Position numbers and translations under genes: made by a program. From NCBI GenBank assembly GCA_963817335.1, contig CAWFNX010000005.1, forward strand, positions 558,001 through 622,000: 64,000 nt of DNA. Reading direction: 5' to 3'. This DNA comes from AV40 sp963817335 (GTDB lineage Bacteria; Verrucomicrobiota; Verrucomicrobiia; Chthoniobacterales; UBA10450). The stretch's first letter is position 1. Each line of letters opens with the position of its first letter. The notes under the pieces were generated by a model that saw only the letters and a list, made by a program, of their open reading frames with translations, did not search any database and was not told the origin of the DNA. This document shows, piece after piece, positions 42,566 through 51,210 of this stretch.

Positions 42566-42808
42566 TCAGCGACGCCCGACCGCATCCTTCAAGTCGTCGT
42601 CTTTTCGCTGATGTTGGATCTGATCAATGACGGAGTGGGTGGTGTCGAGCGAATGCTTCGCCCAATCGTGTTCGTAAGTTTGTCGAGGCGCCTGGCTTGA
42701 CTCCGCCGGTTGTTCTTTCTTCGCGGCTTGTTGTTCGTGGTGCTTTTGCAACGCGAATAGACCGCCGCCGATAGCCGCGATTGCAATGAACGTTAGGAGG
42801 CCCCGCAT
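42566..42808 (-). CDS. Small membrane-anchored protein of unknown function
   Basis: An 80-aa protein with one N-terminal helix (LLTFIAIAAIGGGLFAL) followed by a charged, His/Gln/Lys/Asp-rich tail. Read leftwards between the secreted protein and dsbD. The helix and acceptable composition support a real gene; family unknown. Confidence 0.6.
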   Translation of the reverse strand: MRGLLTFIAIAAIGGGLFALQKHHEQQAAKKEQPAESSQAPRQTYEHDWAKHSLDTTHSVIDQIQHQRKDDDLKDAVGRR

Positions 42809-42877
42809 GTCATATTTCGCAGCACGATGCGAGCCACCCTTCTTTGCGGTGCGGTTAGGCCGATGATAATTTCGAGG

Positions 42878-45019
42878 ATGCGTTTATTGGGCAAGCTCTC
42901 GATCGCAGCCGGTGTGCTCTTATTGGCACACTCCGTTGCCGCCCAAAACTATCAGGGCAAGGAGTTGGTCAAAGCGTCGCTGGTTGCCGACACCTCGGCG
43001 ATTGTTCCAGGCAAACCCTTCAGCGTTGGTCTGCTTCTCCGGATGGCGCCCGGCTGGCATACCTACTGGAAATATGCCGGCGATGCTGGTCTGCCGACTG
43101 AGATCAAATGGAATCTGCCGCCGGGCTGGAATGTTGGCGAGATCCAATGGCCGATTCCACTCAAGACCAACGATCCCGGCGACATCCAAACTTACGGCTA
43201 CCAGGACGAAATTTTGCTGATTCAGGAAATCACACCGCCGGCAAAGATAGATTCGCCGTCACAGGGTTCTGGCGCAGCAGGCAGCAATCCGGTCAAACTA
43301 TCCGCCCAAGCCGATTGGCTCGTCTGCGAAAAGATCTGCATTCCAGGCAACGCGACGGTTGAATTGGAATTACCAACTTCGACAACGGCCGAACCGAGGA
43401 ACACCGATCTGTTCGCGCGTTATCGCCATTTGCTTCCACAGAAGTTTCCGGATTCGAAAACGGCGACGGCGTCCTGGAGTCGAACCGGGAGCGATCTCGG
43501 TCTCAAGATTAGCAGCGAACAAATCGCCAACTACAAAACGATCGATTTCTTTCCGGTGCCGCAGGGCACCACTGTCGTCGGTCATCCGAGCATCGGATCG
43601 CGCACCGGAAACGAGATCTCGTTTAAAATTCCACTCGAGTCAGCGGACAAGAGTTTATCGTCCATGCCGGGCTTGATTGTCTTCGCGGAGCACGAAAACG
43701 GGAACGATCGCGCGGGGTGGGAACTCGCCCCGTCACAAATCGCTGCCGTGGCAAAACCAATAGCGCAGCCGGCACGCGGCCTCGCCACGTTTCTTCTCTT
43801 CGGATTCATCGGCGGATTCATTTTAAATCTCATGCCGTGCGTGCTTCCGGTGATCTCGCTTAAGATTTTCGGTTTCGTCAAACACGCCGGCCAAGATCGG
43901 CGAGGAGTTTTTCGCAACGGCATTGCTTTTATCGCCGGAATTTTTGTCTGGTTCATTGGGCTCGCGCTCTTGCTGATCGTGCTGAAACGAGCCGGTCACC
44001 AAATCACCTGGGCGGCTCAATTTACAAATCCGTACTTCGTGCTTGCTCTGAGCGTAATCGTTCTCGTTTTCGCGCTCGATTTGTTCGGGGTATTTGAAAT
44101 CACTCTCCCGCAAGCAGTGACGCACCGCATGCTTCATTCGGCTGAGCGGGAAGGCGAAGCAGGTTCATTTTTTCAAGGCTTGTTCGCGACCGCTCTTGCC
44201 ACGCCTTGCACTGCGCCGTTTCTCGGCACGGCCATCGGTTTCGCCTTCACTCAATCGCCAGCAGTCATTCTTCTGATGTTTGCTGCGGTCGCTGCGGGAA
44301 TGAGCGCGCCTTATTTTCTTCTGAGCGCCCAGCCGGCCTGGATGAAATTCCTGCCGCAACCCGGACCGTGGATGGTGCACGTCAAGCAGTTCATGGGATT
44401 TCTCCTGCTCGCGACGCTGCTGTTTCTAATTTACGTCCTTGGCGCGCAACGCGGCCTCGAAGGTGCGATCTGGGCGAGCTGCTTCTTGCTCGTAATCGCG
44501 ATCGTCTGCTGGATGAAGGGTGCGTTTATGGTGCCGACTTCAACCGCATCGAAACGCGCCTTCGCTCTCTTGGTGATGCTCTTACTTTTGGTCTCATCCG
44601 GCGTCTATTTCATCGGAGATCGATTTCGCCATGCCACACCGGACCTCGTCCAGATTCAACAGGGCGATTGGCAATCGTTTACTCCTGAGCGGTTGCAATC
44701 CGAGCGCGATCAAGGTCACGCCGTGTTTATCGATTTCACCGCGGCCTGGTGTCTGACCTGCAAGTTCAATGAGAAGGCCGTGCTCGAAAATTCCGAGGTG
44801 CGTGACGCCTTCCAGCGCCACAACGTTGTGAAATTGAAAGCCGATTGGACCAACGGCGACCCGGTCATTACGAAATTACTTCAACAATTTGGCCGGCCGG
44901 GTGTCCCATTATACGTGCTTTATCCCGGGAAATCGCAGGAGCCGTTTGTCTTTCCGGAATTGCTCACCAAAAATATTCTTCTGGATAAGCTACAGGCCGT
45001 CACAGTCGCCTCCCGATAA
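42878..45019 (+). CDS. dsbD: Thiol:disulfide interchange protein DsbD
   Basis: A 713-aa inner-membrane electron relay carrying reductant from cytoplasmic thioredoxin to periplasmic thiol proteins. N-terminal signal (GVLLLAHSVAAQ), periplasmic alpha domain with a Cys pair (LVCEKICIPG), an eight-helix transmembrane domain with NLMPCVLPVISLK and ATPCTAPFLGTAIGF (the two redox Cys), and a C-terminal thioredoxin domain with TAAWCLTCKFNEKAV. All three redox sites are present. The redoxin gene follows by 3 nt, so DsbD likely reduces it. The ATG at 42878 gives the signal peptide. Confidence 0.93.
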   Translation: MRLLGKLSIAAGVLLLAHSVAAQNYQGKELVKASLVADTSAIVPGKPFSVGLLLRMAPGWHTYWKYAGDAGLPTEIKWNLPPGWNVGEIQWPIPLKTNDPGDIQTYGYQDEILLIQEITPPAKIDSPSQGSGAAGSNPVKLSAQADWLVCEKICIPGNATVELELPTSTTAEPRNTDLFARYRHLLPQKFPDSKTATASWSRTGSDLGLKISSEQIANYKTIDFFPVPQGTTVVGHPSIGSRTGNEISFKIPLESADKSLSSMPGLIVFAEHENGNDRAGWELAPSQIAAVAKPIAQPARGLATFLLFGFIGGFILNLMPCVLPVISLKIFGFVKHAGQDRRGVFRNGIAFIAGIFVWFIGLALLLIVLKRAGHQITWAAQFTNPYFVLALSVIVLVFALDLFGVFEITLPQAVTHRMLHSAEREGEAGSFFQGLFATALATPCTAPFLGTAIGFAFTQSPAVILLMFAAVAAGMSAPYFLLSAQPAWMKFLPQPGPWMVHVKQFMGFLLLATLLFLIYVLGAQRGLEGAIWASCFLLVIAIVCWMKGAFMVPTSTASKRAFALLVMLLLLVSSGVYFIGDRFRHATPDLVQIQQGDWQSFTPERLQSERDQGHAVFIDFTAAWCLTCKFNEKAVLENSEVRDAFQRHNVVKLKADWTNGDPVITKLLQQFGRPGVPLYVLYPGKSQEPFVFPELLTKNILLDKLQAVTVASR

Positions 45020-45022
45020 TTT

Positions 45023-45637
45023 ATGAAAACAAAACTACTCCTAACCGCAATCACTACACTCGCCGCTGGCGCACTCTACGCGGCCGACGTTCCACCAGTT
45101 GGCAGCGCCGCTCCGGATTTCTCGGCGCCAGACGCCAACGGAAAGACGCAGTCGCTCTCTGAATTCAAGGGCAAATACGTCGTGCTCGAATGGTTCAATC
45201 CGGAATGTCCGTTCGTGAAAAAGCACTACGGCAGCGACAACATGCAAAAGCTGCAAGCGGAGTACACCGGCAAGGGCGTTGTCTGGCTGACCATCGATTC
45301 CAATGCGCCTGGCACCGAGGGCAACATCACCGCGGACCAAGCGAAGAAAATCATGGATTCGTGGAAAACGAAGCAGACCGCGCTGCTCCTCGATTCTGAA
45401 AGCAAGGTCGCGAAACTTTACGGCGCCAAGAACACGCCCAACATGGTCGTAATCAGTCCGGAAGGGAAGATCGTTTACGAAGGCGCGATCGACAGCAAAG
45501 CGACCCCGAATCCGGCCGATATCCCGACCTCGACCAACTACGTGAAAGCGGCCCTGGATGAAGCATTGTCCGGGAAACCCATTTCCAACGCCCAAACCAG
45601 ACCGTACGGCTGCTCGGTGAAATATAAATCCTCATAA
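45023..45637 (+). CDS. Exported redoxin (AhpC/TSA-Redoxin family)
   Basis: A 204-aa periplasmic thioredoxin-fold protein. Signal peptide (LLTAITTLAAGALYAADV), then APDFSAPDANGKTQSLSEF and the active site FNPECPFVKKHY, with a single Cys in the usual position (CPFVKKHYG). A second Cys near the end (YGCSVKY) could be the resolving Cys. It follows dsbD by 3 nt, forming a disulfide-relay pair. Its TAA stop is the first triplet of palindromic repeat B copy 2. Confidence 0.9.
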   Translation: MKTKLLLTAITTLAAGALYAADVPPVGSAAPDFSAPDANGKTQSLSEFKGKYVVLEWFNPECPFVKKHYGSDNMQKLQAEYTGKGVVWLTIDSNAPGTEGNITADQAKKIMDSWKTKQTALLLDSESKVAKLYGAKNTPNMVVISPEGKIVYEGAIDSKATPNPADIPTSTNYVKAALDEALSGKPISNAQTRPYGCSVKYKSS

Positions 45638-45738
45638 GGTGGAACGCGTTGTCCCTAACGCGTTCTGATCGCGCTCGGAGATCGCGATCCACCTTAGTTC
45701 TCAAAGCGGCGGTCGTATTCGAACCGCCGCTTTTGTTT
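45635..45738. repeat. Palindromic repeat B copy 2 with a downstream terminator-like hairpin
   Basis: The repeat core is TAAGGTGG (45635) ... CCACCTTA (ending 45696), closing an outer 8-bp stem, with an inner ACGCGT and a GATCGCG..CGCGATC hairpin. Immediately after, GCGGCGGT-(9 nt)-ACCGCCGC then TTTTGTTTT (45710-45738) is a good rho-independent terminator for dsbD-redoxin. The whole ~105-nt unit recurs near 47714. Confidence 0.85.
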
Positions 45739-45795
45739 TACCGTCGCTTCACAGCCCCATGCGAATAATGGGCATTAGTGTGACGAGCGAACTTC

Positions 45796-47700
45796 ATGAA
45801 CACTCCTGAAACGACGAGCGGCTCAAAACGGACGCATGCAATTAAACACGGCGACACCTTCGCCGTCTTTGATCTCTTTGGCGATATTGAAGCTCTGCCC
45901 GAAAGCGGTGTCTATCATCAGGACACGCGATTTCTTTCGCGGCTTACGTTGAGGATCGCTAACGGAAGTCTCGAACTGATAAGGTCAGCAATTAGCGACG
46001 ACAGCGTAGTTGTCTGTGTAGATCTCGCGGGTAACGATATCCGAATTCGTCGCACAAAATTCTTGTGGGACGCTACCCTTTACGAGCGCTTGGAAATTGA
46101 GAACCGCAGCTCGTTGACGGTAGAATTGTCGATCGAAGCCGATGCCGACTTTGTAGACTTGTTCGAAGTTCGCGGATTCAAGCGCGCGTCCCGCGGCCGC
46201 TTTGATCAACCGCAGGTTCGCGGAAACACAATCCAGTTCTCTTACCAAGGATTGGATCGACAGCGACGCTATACAACGATTCGGCTGGATCCGCCGCCGA
46301 ACCAATCGGCTGGGTCGCGAATATGTTTTCGGCTGAGACCTCGGTTGCAAACCGTTCTCGATGTTTCGGTGCGCTGCGAATTGAACGATCGAAGGTCGAC
46401 CTCGATCGCCGGTTTCGATGAAGCATTGCGACGACTTCGTTCCACCCCTTCGCCTGCAAACGAAGTTGGTCAGGAAATCGTCACCATGAACGAGCAATTC
46501 AACGCTTGGCTGCGTCGCTCGCTGGCCGATCTGCGGATGATGCTCACGCAAACTCCGCAGGGAGTTTATCCGTACGCGGGGCTTCCTTGGTACAGCACGG
46601 CTTTTGGCCGCGATGGGATCATCACGGCGATCGAGTGCCTGTCATTCGATCCGAGCATTGCGCGCGGCGTTTTAACGTATCTCGCCGCTACCCAAGCGAC
46701 CGAAGAAAATCCAGAGCGAGACGCGCAACCCGGAAAAATCTTGCATGAAACGCGCGCCGGCGAGATGGCGGTGTGCGGCGAAATCCCGTTCGATCGTTAT
46801 TACGGATCGATTGACGCGACCCCGTTGTTTGTCATGCTCGCGGGCTCATATTACGACCGCACCGCGGATATCGATCTTATCCGATCGATCTGGCCGAACA
46901 TCCAGGACGCGCTGGATTGGATCGATGACTTCGGCGATCTCGATGGCGACGGTTTTATCGAGTATGCGCGCTCTGCGCGTGGGGGACTGCGTAACCAGGG
47001 CTGGAAAGATTCGGACCACGCGATTTTCCAAGCCGATGGAAGTTTGCCGGACGGCCCAATCGCGCTTTGTGAAGTGCAAGCCTACGTTTTCGCGGCAAAG
47101 CGCGCGGCCTCAAATCTCGCGCGGATTCTTGGAAAAAATTTGCTCGCAGAACAAGTGGCGCGTCAGGCTGAAACCTTGCGCGGCCAATTCGAAGAAATTT
47201 TCTGGTGCGAAGCGCTTTCGACTTACGCGCTTGCGCTTGATGGCCACAAGAATCTTTGCCGGGTGCGCGCTTCGAATGCCGGCCATTGTCTGTTTGCTGG
47301 AATCGCGCGCCCGGAGCGAGCGGCGCGCGTCGCAGCGACATTGGTGAGCGAGGAGTCATTTTCAGGTTGGGGCATCCGCACAATCGCTTCAACCGAATCG
47401 CGCTACGATCCGATGTCGTATCACAATGGTTCGATCTGGCCGCATGATAACGCGATAATCGCGGCTGGTTTCGCGCGTTACGGGTTGAAGCAAGAAGCAG
47501 CGATGATCTTTCGGGCACTGTTCGATGTCAGCACCCATTTCGAATTAAACCGAATGCCCGAACTTTTCGGTGGCTTCACTCGTCAACCGGGCGTGGGCCC
47601 TGCGCATTATCCAGTCTCTTGTTCGCCGCAAACCTGGTCAGCTTGTGCAGTCTTTCTCTTGAACGAAGCCTGCGATCAAACTGTGGGGCCGCTCGGTTGA
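45796..47700 (+). CDS. Glycogen debranching enzyme-like protein (bacterial GDE/amylo-alpha-1,6-glucosidase type)
   Basis: A 634-aa cytoplasmic protein. The N-terminal bacterial GDE domain (~15-200: FAVFDLFGDIEALPESGVYHQDTRFLSRL in parts) is followed by an (alpha/alpha)6 amylo-alpha-1,6-glucosidase-type domain (~260-620) with GLPWYSTAFGRDGIITAIE, GEIPFDRYYGSIDATPLF, RNQGWKDSDHAIF and NGSIWPHDNAII, all typical of this family. It probably acts on alpha-glucans or trehalose-type storage sugar; the exact substrate is unclear. The gene is bracketed by direct repeats 45635-45738 and 47714-47800. Confidence 0.88.
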   Translation: MNTPETTSGSKRTHAIKHGDTFAVFDLFGDIEALPESGVYHQDTRFLSRLTLRIANGSLELIRSAISDDSVVVCVDLAGNDIRIRRTKFLWDATLYERLEIENRSSLTVELSIEADADFVDLFEVRGFKRASRGRFDQPQVRGNTIQFSYQGLDRQRRYTTIRLDPPPNQSAGSRICFRLRPRLQTVLDVSVRCELNDRRSTSIAGFDEALRRLRSTPSPANEVGQEIVTMNEQFNAWLRRSLADLRMMLTQTPQGVYPYAGLPWYSTAFGRDGIITAIECLSFDPSIARGVLTYLAATQATEENPERDAQPGKILHETRAGEMAVCGEIPFDRYYGSIDATPLFVMLAGSYYDRTADIDLIRSIWPNIQDALDWIDDFGDLDGDGFIEYARSARGGLRNQGWKDSDHAIFQADGSLPDGPIALCEVQAYVFAAKRAASNLARILGKNLLAEQVARQAETLRGQFEEIFWCEALSTYALALDGHKNLCRVRASNAGHCLFAGIARPERAARVAATLVSEESFSGWGIRTIASTESRYDPMSYHNGSIWPHDNAIIAAGFARYGLKQEAAMIFRALFDVSTHFELNRMPELFGGFTRQPGVGPAHYPVSCSPQTWSACAVFLLNEACDQTVGPLG

Positions 47701-47713
47701 ACGAAAATCATCG

Positions 47714-47800
47714 TAAGGTGGAACGCGTTCTGATCGCGCTCGGAGATCGCGATCCACCTTAGTTCTCAAAGCGGCGCTCATCTCGACCGCCGCTCTTGTT
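47714..47800. repeat. Palindromic repeat B copy 3 with a degenerate terminator hairpin
   Basis: TAAGGTGG (47714) to CCACCTTA (ending 47761), as at 45635 but missing the central segment GTCCCTAACGCGTT. It is followed by AGTTCTCAAAGCGGCG and a second hairpin (GCGGCG...CCGCCGC, 47771-47793) like the one after copy 2, but with mismatches. Confidence 0.85.
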
Positions 47801-47846
47801 TCAATCTCTTGTGAGCGTGTTCGCGCGTTGCGAACTTGGTCGGTCG

Positions 47847-48644
47847 CTAGCCGCGCCTCGCCCTAAGTCGCGAGGCCAAACGCATGATTGGCATCGGCAT
47901 GATACGGACAAGGAACATGGCGAGCTTCATCATGACGCCTGGGATGATGAGCGGCTTGTCCGCCTCGACTGCGGCGAGGGTGTCGCGAACTGTTTGCTCG
48001 ACCGATACGTAAATGAATCCCGGACCCGTCTCCGGTTGACCACCAGGGCGTTTGGCGACGTCGGCGAATTCGGTGTGGACCGGGCCCGGACAAAGCGCAG
48101 TCACGGTCACGCCACTGCCGCGCAATTCCGCGCGGAGCGCTTCCGAGAAACTATTCACGTATGCTTTGGTCGCTGCGTAAACAGCCATGCCAGGGATCGG
48201 AAGAAAACCGGCCGACGAACTCACGTTCAAAATCGCACCGCGTTTTTTTGCGATCATTCGCGGAAGCAGACCGCTAGTAAGCAAGGTGAGCGCCGTGATG
48301 TTTACTTGAATGATTCGGGCGTCTCGATCGGGATCGCTGGTTGCGATCGATCCGTAGTCGCCCAATCCGGCGTTATTGATTAGGAAATCGATCTCGATCT
48401 TGCTTTGCTCGAGCCAACGAATCAGTTCGGCGATTTGCGCCTTGTCGGAAAGATCGACTACGCGCGTCTGCACGTTGAGTTGCGCGGTACGATTGTGCAG
48501 CTCTTCGCGCAATTCGTTCAGGCGTTGCTCGCGGCGAGCAACCAGCACTAGGGTTCGGGCTCGATTCGCGAGTTGTCGCGCAAACCCACGACCGATTCCC
48601 GCCGACGCGCCCGTGATTAGCGCACTGCAGCCGTCAATTTTCAT
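47847..48644 (-). CDS. Short-chain dehydrogenase/reductase
   Basis: A 265-aa Rossmann oxidoreductase of the SDR family. NAD(P) site LITGASAGIGRGFA (about residues 9-22), NNAGLGD, catalytic Ser region NVSSSAGFLPIPGM and the YxxxK pair in YAATKAYVNSFSEAL. Substrate not determinable; similar SDRs act on small ketones, lipids or steroids. It runs leftwards with no obvious partner. Confidence 0.9.
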   Translation of the reverse strand: MKIDGCSALITGASAGIGRGFARQLANRARTLVLVARREQRLNELREELHNRTAQLNVQTRVVDLSDKAQIAELIRWLEQSKIEIDFLINNAGLGDYGSIATSDPDRDARIIQVNITALTLLTSGLLPRMIAKKRGAILNVSSSAGFLPIPGMAVYAATKAYVNSFSEALRAELRGSGVTVTALCPGPVHTEFADVAKRPGGQPETGPGFIYVSVEQTVRDTLAAVEADKPLIIPGVMMKLAMFLVRIMPMPIMRLASRLRARRG

Positions 48645-48652
48645 GCTCGAAC

Positions 48653-48789
48653 ATAGCCCAGCGCTTTAGCGCTGGGAAAAGAATGAAAGGATCGTTTAAG
48701 TCCGGTAGGACGAAAGAACCGTTCTGTCGCCCTACCGGGCTTGATTCTGATTTCTCCGATTAACTCCCAGCGTTAAAACGCTGGGCTAT
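48653..48789. repeat. Structured repeat C, copy 1 (137 nt)
   Basis: Outer stem ATAGCCCAGCG/CGCTGGGCTAT closes the whole element. Inside are AGCGCT-tta-AGCGCT-type and GTCCGG...CCGGGC hairpins and a conserved core GACGAAAGAACCGTTCT. The rhomboid gene's last residues and stop lie in its right edge. Copy 2 is at 51042-51177, same orientation. Confidence 0.9.
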
Positions 48790-49366
48790 TGTCAGATGCG
48801 CTCGTCCGATTTAATCGCCGGAAATTGAGCAGCAACGCGATCACAACACCACCAATGATTCCACCGATGTGACCGGCCATGCTGATGTCGGGGAGAAGCG
48901 AAACGCCGAATCCGGCCGCGAGCGCGATCCAAAGCCACCGCTTCCAGGTGTTGTCGCTTCGTTGCCTATAAGAAATGATCAATGCCGCGCCTAACAAACC
49001 GAAAACTCCGCCTGAGGCGCCGACCGTCGCGCCGGGTTTCGGGTTCATGTAGTGCCAGAGGAGAATTACGGCCGCGGAGCAAATCACGCTGGCCAGATAA
49101 ATCAGCGCGCCACTTCCGAGGCCGACTTGTTTCTCTACAATTCGGCCGATCCACCAAAGCAATCCGACATTCAGAAGCAGATGCAGCCAATTGAAGTGAA
49201 GAAACGAGTAGGTTGCGATCCGCCAGAATTCGCCGTGAAGCTGGCCATCGTCGGGTAAGGCGCCAAGTTTTAAAAGCGCGTTGTCGTTTCCGATGCTGTT
49301 GGTCGCGAGCTCGATTCCGAAACCGATCGCGATTGCGACGAGTAATAAAGCCGTTCCGCGCGTCAT
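48773..49366 (-). CDS. Rhomboid-family intramembrane serine protease
   Basis: A 197-aa protein with about six transmembrane helices. The rhomboid HxxxN of helix 2 is HLLLNVGLLWW, the catalytic Ser is in GASGGVFGLLGAALI (GxSG), and the catalytic His in GHIGGIIGG of helix 6. The substrate is unknown. Its start overlaps the M23 gene's stop as ATGA. The last five residues (NSPAF) and the stop are encoded by repeat C copy 1. Confidence 0.92.
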   Translation of the reverse strand: MTRGTALLLVAIAIGFGIELATNSIGNDNALLKLGALPDDGQLHGEFWRIATYSFLHFNWLHLLLNVGLLWWIGRIVEKQVGLGSGALIYLASVICSAAVILLWHYMNPKPGATVGASGGVFGLLGAALIISYRQRSDNTWKRWLWIALAAGFGVSLLPDISMAGHIGGIIGGVVIALLLNFRRLNRTSASDNSPAF

Positions 49367-49983
49367 CGGTGTTCTTCAATAAACTTCGTCGGGTTGATCC
49401 AGCCGCGCGTGTCGTCGCGATAGCCGGCGCCGATGAAAGGGGTGAGGAATTCGCGCATTTCAAAATGAAGATGCGCGAAGTAGCGGCCGTTCGCGGTCCC
49501 GACCGTGGCGATTTGTTGGCCGCGTTTCACGCTCTCGCCCGGATGAACGAGCATGTCCTGAACGTGGCCATAATAGGACTGCACATATTTGCGCTCGGCA
49601 TGGTCAAGATACGCGTGGAGCAGGATAACGACGTTCCCCCAGCCGGGGCCGCCTTCCCGCGCCAAAAGAACGCGGCCATCGGCGATTGCGTAGATCGGAT
49701 CGCCGAGATCGCTGTTTTCGCCGCCGATGCCGTTCAAATCGTCGCCGAGATGTTTGTTCTCGGTGAAATGCTGCGCGTTGTAAGCCATGGCGCCGTTTTC
49801 GTTCCCGAGCGGGAAATCGAAATGCGACGCAGTGGGGATCGATTCGAGCTCGAGCGGTGAGGGGATTCGAAACGCAGGGTCGACGTATTTCGGCCGAGTC
49901 AATTCCGGCCAAAGCTTCCATGCCAGGGTTGCGGTAAACGTAAACGCGAATGCAAAAACACTTAGCCAGATTGCGCGTTTCAT
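49363..49983 (-). CDS. M23-family (LytM) metallopeptidase, membrane-anchored
   Basis: A ~206-aa protein with an N-terminal helix (AIWLSVFAFAFTFTATLAW) and a LytM domain. The zinc ligands appear: His and Asp in HLGDDLNG, His in YYGHVQ and HLHFEMRE. Expected to cut peptide bonds in peptidoglycan, with control of cell-wall remodelling. The ATG at 49983 matches the anchor; upstream sequence is the 9-nt word repeat. Translationally coupled to the rhomboid gene. Confidence 0.9.
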   Translation of the reverse strand: MKRAIWLSVFAFAFTFTATLAWKLWPELTRPKYVDPAFRIPSPLELESIPTASHFDFPLGNENGAMAYNAQHFTENKHLGDDLNGIGGENSDLGDPIYAIADGRVLLAREGGPGWGNVVILLHAYLDHAERKYVQSYYGHVQDMLVHPGESVKRGQQIATVGTANGRYFAHLHFEMREFLTPFIGAGYRDDTRGWINPTKFIEEHR

Positions 49984-49986
49984 TTC

Positions 49987-50060
49987 ACCACGAAGATCAC
50001 GGAGAACATGGAGGCTGAAAACAAACAAATTTTCTTCGTGCACTTCGTGTCCTTCGTGGT
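49987..50060. repeat. Fold-back 9-nt word repeat in a divergent promoter region
   Basis: Left arm: ACCACGAAG, ATCACGGAG, AACATGGAG (49987-50013). Right arm: CTTCGTGCA, CTTCGTGTC, CTTCGTGGT (50034-50060), the complementary word with the same 9-nt period. A 20-nt A/T-rich spacer separates them. It lies between the divergent M23 and epimerase genes, 15 nt from the latter's start. Confidence 0.88.
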
Positions 50061-50075
50061 TGAAGTTCTGGCCGC

Positions 50076-51029
50076 ATGAAGGTTTTGGTCACCGGCGGCG
50101 CGGGGTTTATCGGTTCCCATCTCGTCCAAAGATTACTTCGGGACAGTCATGAGGTCGCGATCCTCGACGACTTCAACGATTTTTACGATCCGAAGATCAA
50201 GCGGGCGAACATTGGCCCGTTCGCCACAGAGATTGCAATCCACGACGTCGATCTTCGCGATGGCAAAAAAGTCGCGGAATTATTTCAGGAGGAAAAATTA
50301 GACGCGGTTTTTCATCTGGCCGCCCGGGCTGGTGTTCGGCCATCGATCCAACAGCCGCAGCTATATTATGACACGAACGTCGCCGGGACTTTGCATTTGC
50401 TGGAAAACGCGCGCGCGAGGGGAATCGAGCGATTCATCTTCGCATCGAGCTCATCGGTCTATGGCGCGGCAAAACGCGTTCCATTTTCGGAGGAGGAACA
50501 TCTCACTCAAACCTTGAGTCCGTACGCAGCGACGAAGATTAGCGGCGAATTTCTCTGCTCCACCTACTCGCATCTCTACAAGATGCGCATCGTCGCGCTG
50601 CGCTACTTCACCGTCTACGGCGCTCGCCAGCGGCCTGATCTAGCGATTCATCAGTTCACCAGAAAAATTCAGGCCGGCCAGTCGATCGACCAGTTCGGCG
50701 ATGGCACGACGCGCCGCGATTACACTTACATCGACGACATCATTCAGGGGACGATGGCCGCGCTGAAATACGACGGGCCAACCTTCGACGTTTTTAATTT
50801 GGGCGAGAGCGACACGATCCAGCTCAAGGATTTGATCGCCGCGATCGAGAAAGCGCTCGGCAAGAAAGCGAAAATCAATCGTTTACCCGAGCAACCGGGC
50901 GACATGCCGCTGACCTGCGCCGACATTTCCAAAGCGCGAAAGCTTCTCGGTTACAATCCGCAGACGAAATTCGAAGACGGGCTCCCCAAGTTCGTTGATT
51001 GGTTTTTGAAATCGCGCGCCGCGAAATAA
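50076..51029 (+). CDS. NAD-dependent sugar epimerase (UDP-glucuronate/GDP-mannose-type)
   Basis: A 317-aa SDR-extended enzyme of the NAD-dependent epimerase/dehydratase family. NAD motif VTGGAGFIGSHLVQR (residues 4-18), RAGVRPSIQQP, YGAAKRVPFSEEEHLTQTLSPYAATKISGE (in parts), with catalytic YxxxK in YAATK. The region VALRYFTVYGARQRPDLA is typical of UDP-glucuronate 4-epimerase. It likely makes a nucleotide sugar for envelope polysaccharide, in line with nearby envelope genes; exact substrate unclear. Confidence 0.92.
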   Translation: MKVLVTGGAGFIGSHLVQRLLRDSHEVAILDDFNDFYDPKIKRANIGPFATEIAIHDVDLRDGKKVAELFQEEKLDAVFHLAARAGVRPSIQQPQLYYDTNVAGTLHLLENARARGIERFIFASSSSVYGAAKRVPFSEEEHLTQTLSPYAATKISGEFLCSTYSHLYKMRIVALRYFTVYGARQRPDLAIHQFTRKIQAGQSIDQFGDGTTRRDYTYIDDIIQGTMAALKYDGPTFDVFNLGESDTIQLKDLIAAIEKALGKKAKINRLPEQPGDMPLTCADISKARKLLGYNPQTKFEDGLPKFVDWFLKSRAAK

Positions 51030-51041
51030 TGCTTTGAGGAA

Positions 51042-51177
51042 ATAGCCCAGCGCTTCAGCGCTGGGTGACGAAAGAGAAAAGGACAAGTCCCGGCAGAAAC
51101 GAAAGAACCGTTCTTCCGTCCCTATCGGGACTCGATTTTGGGTGGATTCTTACCCAGGGTTAAAACGCTGGGCTATT
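51042..51177. repeat. Structured repeat C, copy 2 (136 nt)
   Basis: Same outline as copy 1: outer ATAGCCCAGCG/CGCTGGGCTAT, hairpin CCCAGCGCTTCAGCGCTGGG, hairpin AGTCCCG/CGGGACT and core ACGAAAGAACCGTTCT. It fills the gap between the epimerase and the sulfotransferase. Oriented as copy 1, so the two flank the 48773-51029 block as direct repeats. Confidence 0.9.
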
Positions 51178-51210
51178 TTCAAAACTGCAGCGATTCTTCT
51201 TCCGCCTTGG

